Positions 6,589 through 10,828 of a DNA stretch of 10,828 nt are shown piece after piece; position 1 is the stretch's first letter; each line of letters opens with the position of its first letter. A program made the position numbers and the translations under genes. This DNA is from Verrucomicrobiota bacterium (GTDB taxonomy: Bacteria; Verrucomicrobiota; Verrucomicrobiia; Opitutales; Opitutaceae): assembly GCA_023430825.1 (NCBI GenBank), contig JAEYYL010000049.1, positions 1 to 10,828 on the forward strand, read 5' to 3'. The notes under the pieces were generated by a model. The model ran no database searches. It was not told the origin of the DNA and was given only the letters and a program-made list of their open reading frames with translations.

Positions 6589-7377
6589 TTAACGGCCCGC
6601 CCCGCGGTCGGGCTCTGCCTCGACGGAGCGGAGGGTGCGGGAGATCTGGGCGACGAGGGTTTGGTAGGCGGGGGAGAGGCGGGTGTCGGGAGTTCTTGGA
6701 TACGGGAGGTCGATGGCGAACTCGGCGTGGAGCCGGCCGGGGTTGGCGGCCATGACGAGCACCCGGTGCGAGAGGAAAACGGCTTCGGCGACGGAGTGCG
6801 TGACGAAGAAGGCGGTCCACGCTTGGCGGTCGCGGATGGCGAGAAGTTCCTCGTTGAGGTGCTCGCGGGTCATCTCGTCGAGCGCGCCGAAAGGTTCGTC
6901 GAGCAGGAGGAGTTTGGGCGAGAGGGAGAGCGCGCGGGCGAGGGAGACGCGCATTTTCTGGCCGCCGGAAAGCTGGCGCGGGTAGGCGGCGGCCTTGTCG
7001 CGGAGACGGACGAGATCGAGCACGCGGTCGCGGATGGGGGCGCGCTGGGCGGCGCGCAGGCCGCGGAGCATGAGCGGGAGTTCGACGTTGCGCGCGACGT
7101 TGTGCCAGGGGAGCAGCGTGGCGTCTTGAAAGACGAACGCTAGGTCGGTGGCGGAGGTTTCGCCGGGCGGGCGACCGTCGATGCGGAGGGTTCCGCCGCT
7201 GAGCGGGCTCAGGCCGGCGATGAGGCGGAGGACGGTGGATTTGCCGCAGCCGCTGGGGCCGATGAGCGTGACGAACTCACCGGGCTGGGCGGCGAGGGAG
7301 AGTCGGTCGAGCACGACGGGGCCGTCGCCGTAGCGTTTGGAGACGTCGCGAAATTCGACGAGGGGCGTCGCAGCCAT
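6589..7377 (-). CDS. ABC transporter ATP-binding protein, SsuB/TauB/ThiZ type
   Basis: The protein has 262 residues and a complete nucleotide-binding domain. The motifs are Walker A GPSGCGKST (40-48), Q-loop Q84 in FVFQDATLLPW, signature LSGGQ (136-140), Walker B LLLLDEP (156-162), D-loop GALDE (164-168) and the switch histidine H194 in FVTHS. The FQ--TLLPW and HSVAEAVFLSHRV patterns are typical of the nitrate, sulfonate, taurine and HMP importer ATPases. All catalytic residues are present. It is the first gene of the ABC cassette, 16 bp before the permease gene. It starts 124 bp after the MFS gene, across a gap with an A-rich tandem word, so a promoter may lie in that gap. The start is the ATG read from 7377, without a Shine-Dalgarno. 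Confidence 0.93.
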   Translation of the reverse strand: MAATPLVEFRDVSKRYGDGPVVLDRLSLAAQPGEFVTLIGPSGCGKSTVLRLIAGLSPLSGGTLRIDGRPPGETSATDLAFVFQDATLLPWHNVARNVELPLMLRGLRAAQRAPIRDRVLDLVRLRDKAAAYPRQLSGGQKMRVSLARALSLSPKLLLLDEPFGALDEMTREHLNEELLAIRDRQAWTAFFVTHSVAEAVFLSHRVLVMAANPGRLHAEFAIDLPYPRTPDTRLSPAYQTLVAQISRTLRSVEAEPDRGAGR

Positions 7378-7438
7378 CGCGGGCTAGGACAGCGCGGGCG
7401 GCGGCGGAGGCAAGGGGGAACCGGGAAGGGGGGAATCT

Positions 7439-7473
7439 TGAAAACTGAAAATCTAAAATCGGGAAACGGAAAT
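7439..7473 (+). repeat. Tandem 7-nt A-rich word, about five copies
   Basis: The consecutive 7-mers TGAAAAC, TGAAAAT, CTAAAAT, CGGGAAA and CGGAAAT lie in the 124-bp gap between the MFS gene and the ABC ATPase gene. This is the only A/T-rich patch in that gap, so it could also be part of a minus-strand promoter region for the ABC cassette, but no convincing -35/-10 pair is seen. Confidence 0.45.
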
Positions 7474-7501
7474 TGAGGTGGCGGATGCGGCGGCCGGGGG
7501 C

Positions 7502-8731
7502 TCAGGAGGTTTTCTTTGCGTTGGGCAGGAAGGCGGTGAGGAGGCCGATGAGCGGGAGAAAGCCGCAGAGGAAAAAGACGTGTTCGATGCCGGTGCGGTC
7601 GGCGAGCCAGCCGAGCGCAGCGGAGGCGATGCCGCTGATCCCGAAGGCGAGGCCGAAGAAGAGGCCGGCGACGAGACCGACGCGGCCGGGGACGATTTCC
7701 TGCGCGTAAACGAGGATGGCGGAAAAGGCGGAGGCGAGCACGACGCCGATGACGACGCTGAGCGCGGCGGTGGCGGCGAGGCCGACATGAGGGAGGATCA
7801 ACGAGAACGGAGCGACGCCGAGGATGGAGAACCAGATCACGTATTTGCGGCCGAAGCGGTCGCCGAGCGGGCCGCCGAGAATCGTGCCGGCGGCGACGGC
7901 GAAGAGAAAGAGGAAGAGGTAGGCCTGCGCGCCCTGCACGGAGACGTTGAACCGTTCGATGAGGTAGAACGTGTAGTAGTTGGTGAGGCTGACGAGATAG
8001 ACGTATTTGGAGAACACGAGCACGACGAGGATGCCGATCGCGAGGCGGACCTGGGCGCGCGAACGCGCGGACCGGGGTGGCGCGGGCGGCGCTTTGGGGC
8101 GGGCGAGCCGTTCGTCGAGATGCCGGCGATACCAGCGGCCGACGCGCGCGAGCAGGATGATGCCGCCGCCGGCGAGCAGGGTGAACCACAGGATGGAAGA
8201 TTGCCCGCGCGGGACGATGACGGCGGCGGCGGCGAGTGGGCCGAGCGACGTGCCGAAGTTGCCGCCGACCTGAAACAAGGCCTGGGCGAAACCGCGGCGG
8301 CGGCCGGCGGCGAGGTAGGCGAGTCGTGACGCTTCCGGATGGAAGATCGAGGAGCCGACGCCGGTGAGCGTGGCGGAGACGAGGAGCGTGGCGTAGCCTT
8401 GGGCGTGCGCCAGCAACACAAGGCCGGTGAGCGTGACGCCCATGCCGACGGCGAGGGAGTAGGGTTTGGGGCGGCGATCGGTGTAGAGGCCGACGAGCGG
8501 TTGCAGGAGCGAAGCGACGACCTGGTAGGTGAAGGTGATGAAACCGATCTGGGTGAACGTGAGCGCGTAGCTCTCCTTGAGCAGCGGATAGATCGAAGGC
8601 AGCAGCGCCTGGATCGTGTCGTTGAGCAGATGCGCGACGCTCAAGGCGACGATGATGGGCAGCGCGGTGCGCTCGGCCGCGGCGGGCGGCGAAGGGGAAT
8701 CGGATGAGGCGGCGAGGACGCGGGCGGCCAT
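7502..8731 (-). CDS. fsr: MFS exporter of the Fsr (fosmidomycin resistance) type
   Basis: The protein has 409 residues, close to the roughly 400 of E. coli Fsr, with a hydrophobicity pattern fitting 12 membrane segments. Strong family identity is visible in the first half: HLLNDTIQALLPSIYPLL, then FTQIGFITFTYQVVASLLQP, then LVGLYTDRRPKPYSLAVGMG. It continues with GVGSSIFHPEASRLA and QALFQVGGNFGTSLGPLAAA. E. coli Fsr exports fosmidomycin; the natural substrate in most bacteria is unknown. The gene is divergent from the His-rich DnrO-like gene across 175 bp and lies 124 bp upstream of the ABC cassette. A GGAGG sits only one base before the ATG, too close to be a standard ribosome binding site. 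Membership in the ABC operon is possible but not shown. Confidence 0.9.
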   Translation of the reverse strand: MAARVLAASSDSPSPPAAAERTALPIIVALSVAHLLNDTIQALLPSIYPLLKESYALTFTQIGFITFTYQVVASLLQPLVGLYTDRRPKPYSLAVGMGVTLTGLVLLAHAQGYATLLVSATLTGVGSSIFHPEASRLAYLAAGRRRGFAQALFQVGGNFGTSLGPLAAAAVIVPRGQSSILWFTLLAGGGIILLARVGRWYRRHLDERLARPKAPPAPPRSARSRAQVRLAIGILVVLVFSKYVYLVSLTNYYTFYLIERFNVSVQGAQAYLFLFLFAVAAGTILGGPLGDRFGRKYVIWFSILGVAPFSLILPHVGLAATAALSVVIGVVLASAFSAILVYAQEIVPGRVGLVAGLFFGLAFGISGIASAALGWLADRTGIEHVFFLCGFLPLIGLLTAFLPNAKKTS

Positions 8732-8859
8732 TCCTCCGAGTGCAAGGGATCGGGGGAACGACGCAAATGTGGAGTCGCGTGAAGGGAAACAGCAGCGGTG
8801 CAGAATGAGTGGCCGGTGACGCGGAGGCGTTCGCGGAGCGCGGCCAAGCGGTGTTTCAC

Positions 8860-8873
8860 TTGATATGGGTCAA
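8860..8873 (+). promoter_or_regulatory. FNR/DNR-type box TTGAT-N4-GTCAA
   Basis: The sequence TTGAT-ATGG-GTCAA differs by one base from the FNR consensus TTGAT-N4-ATCAA and equals a form often seen for ANR/DNR regulators. It lies in the only divergent intergenic region of the window. Its centre (8866.5) is 29.5 bases before a possible -10 (8896-8901), the spacing of a class II activator site at -41.5. The start that this predicts falls almost on the ATG at 8907, so the mRNA would be leaderless or nearly so. The upstream ATG at 8865 lies inside the box. Confidence 0.55.
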
Positions 8874-8895
8874 GGCATTGGCGGGTGCGGAGCAG

Positions 8896-8901
8896 TAGGG
8901 T
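8896..8901 (+). promoter_or_regulatory. Weak candidate -10 element (TAGGGT)
   Basis: The hexamer matches TATAAT at only three positions, including the first two and the last. It is listed because its distance from the FNR-type box fits a class II site exactly. It also overlaps the GGTGG that could serve as a weak ribosome binding site for the ATG at 8907, so the two readings compete. Confidence 0.25.
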
Positions 8902-8906
8902 GGATC

Positions 8907-9479
8907 ATGTCGAATTACACTGAATCCCCTCACGTGGAGAGCGCTCCGCGAAAACGTTTCTCGTTGCTGGCCGTTGTTGGCGTGCTGGCCGTTGTCGGTG
9001 TCGCCGTGGGTCTTTGGACCCATTTTCGCGGGCACGCGCATGCGGGCCACGATCATGCGGGCCACGATCATGCGGAGCACGATCATGCCGAGCACGCGGC
9101 GGCGGCGTTGAGCCTGAATGACGGGAAGCGTTGGGAAACGGACGCTCCGCTGCGCACGGGCATGCAGCGAATCCGCGATGCGGTCGCGTCGGCGAGCGCT
9201 GCGCAGGCCGCCGGCGGGGTCGCTCCCGAAGAGGCGGCGCGGCTGGCGGCGGCGGTGGAGGCGAACGTCAAATACCTGTTCGAGCACTGTAACCTTCCGC
9301 CGAAGGCGGATGCGGTGCTCCACGTGCTCATCACCGATCTGCTTTCCGGCTCGGCGAGGTTGAAAGCGGAGCCGGGCTCACGTGCGGGGAGCGAACTGAT
9401 CAGGGCCGCCCTGGAGCGTTATCCGGAGTATTTCGCGCACCCGGGCTGGGAGCCGCTGGCGGGACCTCCGACGCCGTGA
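8907..9479 (+). CDS. Membrane-anchored His-rich protein, DnrO-like
   Basis: The protein has 190 residues. Residues 18-40 form one membrane segment after a basic RKR, so the rest should lie in the periplasm. Residues 43-63 hold nine histidines in a pentapeptide repeat (AGHDH, AGHDH, AEHDH), a likely divalent metal-binding tract. The C-terminal domain (about 68-185) has LNDGKRWETDAPLRTGMQRIRDAV (split at 69-82 and 83-93) and C128-NLPPKADAVLHVLITDL (129-145). I recognise these as the pattern of proteins annotated DnrO, found near denitrification genes; this is from memory. The ATG at 8907 is chosen because the in-frame ATG at 8865 lies inside an FNR-type box and its added N-terminus looks non-coding. 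An FNR/DNR-type control of nitrosative or low-oxygen response is inferred. A hairpin follows the stop. Confidence 0.75.
   Translation: MSNYTESPHVESAPRKRFSLLAVVGVLAVVGVAVGLWTHFRGHAHAGHDHAGHDHAEHDHAEHAAAALSLNDGKRWETDAPLRTGMQRIRDAVASASAAQAAGGVAPEEAARLAAAVEANVKYLFEHCNLPPKADAVLHVLITDLLSGSARLKAEPGSRAGSELIRAALERYPEYFAHPGWEPLAGPPTP
9040..9099 (+). repeat. 15-nt in-frame tandem repeat, four copies, encoding the His tract
   Basis: Two identical units (9040-9054 and 9055-9069, ATGCGGGCCACGATC) are followed by one with a single substitution (9070-9084) and a decayed fourth (9085-9099). Because the unit is 15 nt, gain or loss of copies by slippage adds or removes five residues (A-G/E-H-D-H) without breaking the frame, changing the number of metal-binding histidines. 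Confidence 0.85.
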
Positions 9480-9490
9480 CGCGAGAGCGG

Positions 9491-9518
9491 GAATCGGCGT
9501 GCATGCGCGCGCCGATTC
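9491..9518. terminator. Strong hairpin between convergent genes, possible bidirectional terminator
   Basis: The arms GAATCGGCG (9491-9499) and CGCCGATTC (9510-9518) pair perfectly. The stem can extend by three more pairs (one G-T) to leave a four-base loop. It starts 12 bp after the stop of the DnrO-like gene and 50 bp beyond the stop of the convergent aldo-keto reductase. There is no T-run on either side, so it is not a textbook intrinsic terminator. It may act as a transcript end-stabiliser or Rho-assisted end. Confidence 0.5.
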
Positions 9519-9567
9519 GGACGACACGGGGGCGCCCCTCCAGTCGAGCTCGCGGTCGGCTCCGGTG

Positions 9568-10563
9568 TCAGCCCGCCAGGATGCGCTCGATCTGGGCGAG
9601 TTCGTCGGGGGAGAGCGCGGCGTTTTTCAGCGCGGCGACGTTCTCCTCGATCTGGGCGACCTTGCTCGCGCCGATCAGGGCGGTGGTGATGACGGGATTG
9701 CGCAGGACCCACACGAGCGCCATCTGGGCGAGCGACTGGCCGCGGAGCTTGGCGATCGCATCCAATTTCCGGATACGGTCGAGTTTTTCCGCGGTGATGT
9801 GTTCGGGTTTAAGGAAACGCGGATCGTGGCCGGCGCGGGAGTCGGCGGGGATGCCGGCGAGGTAGCGGCTGGTGAGCAGGCCCTGGGCGAGCGGGCAGAA
9901 GGCGATGCCGCCGATGCCTTCCTGCGCGAGCACGTCGGTGAGGCCGCCCTCGATCCAGCGGTCGAACATATGGTATTTCGGCTGGTGGATGAGGCAGGGC
10001 GTGCCGAGGTCGCGGAGGATTTTCGCGGCGCGGGCGGTTTGTTCGGCGGTGTAGTTGGAGAGACCGACGTAGAGGGCCTTGCCGGCGCGCACGGCGCGGT
10101 CGAGGGCGCCCATCGTTTCCTCGAGCGGGGTGTCGGGGTCGGGGCGGTGCGAATAAAAGATGTCGACGTAGTCGAGGCCCATGCGGCGCAGGCTCTGGTC
10201 GAGCGAGGCGAGGAGGTATTTGCGCGAACCCCATTCGCCGTAGGGGCCGGGCCACATGTCGTAGCCGGCTTTGGTGGAGACGATGAGTTCGTCGCGATAG
10301 GCGGCGAGGTCTTCGCGGAGGATGCGGCCGAAGGTGCGTTCGGCGGAGCCGGGCGGGGGGCCGTAGTTGTTGGCGAGATCGAAGTGGGTGATGCCGAGGT
10401 CGAAGGAGCGCAGGATGAGCGCGCGGCTGTTTTCGTGGCGGTCGACGTCGCCGAAATTGTGCCAGAGACCGAGCGAGAGCGCGGGGAGCTTCAGGCCGCT
10501 GCGACCGCAACGGCGGTAGAGCGAGGGATGGTCGTAGCGGGTGGAGGCGGGGACGTAGGACAT
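9568..10563 (-). CDS. gpr: Aldo-keto reductase, YghZ / L-glyceraldehyde-3-phosphate reductase type
   Basis: The protein has 331 residues, slightly shorter than E. coli YghZ. Long stretches match that family: LPALSLGLWHNFG (26-38), FDLGITHFDLANNYGPPPGS (54-73), KAGYDMWPGPYGEWGSRKYL (98-117) and LDQSLRRMGLDYVDIFYSHR (121-140). The aldo-keto reductase tetrad is complete: D62, Y67, K98 and H139. A TALIGASK segment near the C-terminus binds the NADP(H) phosphate. YghZ reduces L-glyceraldehyde 3-phosphate and toxic aldehydes such as methylglyoxal using NADPH, and this enzyme probably detoxifies aldehydes in the cytoplasm. The start is the ATG read from 10563, with no Shine-Dalgarno. It is convergent with the DnrO-like gene and probably monocistronic. 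Upstream a TTGACC (10613-10608, minus strand) could be a -35 but lacks a good -10. Confidence 0.93.
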   Translation of the reverse strand: MSYVPASTRYDHPSLYRRCGRSGLKLPALSLGLWHNFGDVDRHENSRALILRSFDLGITHFDLANNYGPPPGSAERTFGRILREDLAAYRDELIVSTKAGYDMWPGPYGEWGSRKYLLASLDQSLRRMGLDYVDIFYSHRPDPDTPLEETMGALDRAVRAGKALYVGLSNYTAEQTARAAKILRDLGTPCLIHQPKYHMFDRWIEGGLTDVLAQEGIGGIAFCPLAQGLLTSRYLAGIPADSRAGHDPRFLKPEHITAEKLDRIRKLDAIAKLRGQSLAQMALVWVLRNPVITTALIGASKVAQIEENVAALKNAALSPDELAQIERILAG

Positions 10564-10666
10564 GAGTGGGCAGTGGTCTCACGCAGGCTTCGCGCGAAGA
10601 GGGCGGCGGTCAAACTGGGAAAAGGCTAACCCGCATCCATCACACCCATGATGAAGAAAACGATTG

Positions 10667-10825
10667 GTCACAGAGCGCACAGAACTCCGACACGGTGTTC
10701 ACCGAGGAGATTTCACCGATCCTATCTGGCCTCCCCTTCCAATCCGCCTCGTTTTCGCAACAAACGCATCCAACACCTTGTGGCCTCCTGCTGCCTCTGC
10801 GTCAGAGCTCAGTGTCCTCTGTGAA
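10667..10825 (+). repeat. Inverted-repeat element with 9-nt-period arms, copy 2
   Basis: The left arm (10667-10706) reads GTCACAGAG, CGCACAGAA, CTCC, GACACGGTG, TTCACCGAG. The right arm (10776-10825), read on the minus strand, is TTCACAGAG, GACACTGAG, CTCT, GACGCAGAG, then the 10-nt insert GCAGCAGGAG, then GCCACAAGG. Both arms keep the 9+9+4+9+9 plan of the copy at 1704-1862. The insert is in the right arm here and the left arm there, so the two elements are homologous in opposite orientation. The interior is 69 bp, the same length as in copy 1, and only loosely similar. The element lies about 100 bp upstream of the aldo-keto reductase start and runs nearly to the window edge, so an outer part may be cut off. 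Confidence 0.8.
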
Positions 10826-10828
10826 CCA

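Noticed and set aside
5598..6755. A 385-codon plus-strand open frame opposite the ABC permease.
   Set aside because: Low-complexity E/G/R/D composition, no domain, and full overlap with a convincing permease gene on the other strand.
7378..7501. Possible TPP or FMN riboswitch before the ABC cassette.
   Set aside because: No CTGAGA-type TPP core or FMN-type conserved blocks were seen on the minus strand. The gap is mostly homopurine G/A-rich sequence and the A-rich tandem word.
8865..8906. An upstream ATG that would lengthen the His-rich protein by 14 residues.
   Set aside because: The ATG lies within the FNR-type box, no ribosome binding site precedes it, and the added Gly-rich residues disturb a normal N-terminus before the membrane segment.
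10588..10599. Perfect 12-bp palindrome CTTCGCGCGAAG upstream of the aldo-keto reductase, considered as an operator.
   Set aside because: A few perfect 12-bp palindromes are expected by chance in about 10.8 kb. There is no second copy and no convincing promoter around it.

Overview
The window is a high-GC bacterial chromosome segment with densely packed genes. It looks like Verrucomicrobiota, most likely the Opitutaceae (inference). The reasons are a DUF1080 (3-keto-disaccharide hydrolase type) gene, almost no Shine-Dalgarno sequences before the starts, and short-period intergenic repeat words of a kind I remember from Opitutaceae-like genomes. No rRNA, tRNA, phage, transposase or CRISPR array is visible.

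Layout. The 3' end of a DUF1080 gene enters from the left on the plus strand (1-450). Seven genes then run on the minus strand. In transcription order they are: an Fsr-type MFS exporter (8731-7502); an ABC importer cassette of ATPase (7377-6589), SsuC/TauC-type permease (6572-5781) and NMT1/THI5-like binding protein (5686-4715); a lipase-maturation-factor-like membrane protein (4671-3154); a METTL25-type methyltransferase (3093-1903); and an Rsm22/METTL17-type methyltransferase (1570-566). The three ABC genes surely work together to import a small organic molecule, possibly a thiamine-pyrimidine-like or sulfonate-like compound. The last two genes point to RNA or ribosome maturation. Divergent from the exporter is a small membrane-anchored His-rich protein (8907-9479) that I recognise as DnrO-like, with a good FNR/DNR-type box upstream. 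Convergent with it is a YghZ/GPR-type aldo-keto reductase (10563-9568).

The most unusual content lies between the genes. Nearly every spacer of the minus-strand block, and the right end of the window, holds a short repeat element. There are two REP-like hairpins whose conserved GTAG foot supplies the TAG stop of the gene before it (547-570, 4694-4719). There are two copies, in opposite orientation, of a roughly 160-bp element whose inverted arms share a 9+9+4+9+9 nt design (1704-1862, 10667-10825). An inverted repeat of a different 9-nt word lies inside the ABC cassette (5703-5773). Three further tandem words with periods of 10, 9 and 7 nt lie at 1601-1630, 3102-3130 and 7439-7473. I consider this layered short-period repeat system the best candidate for something poorly described. 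The second best is the FNR-type box and His-rich DnrO-like gene pair.

All family names come from motif recognition by eye. No database search was run.
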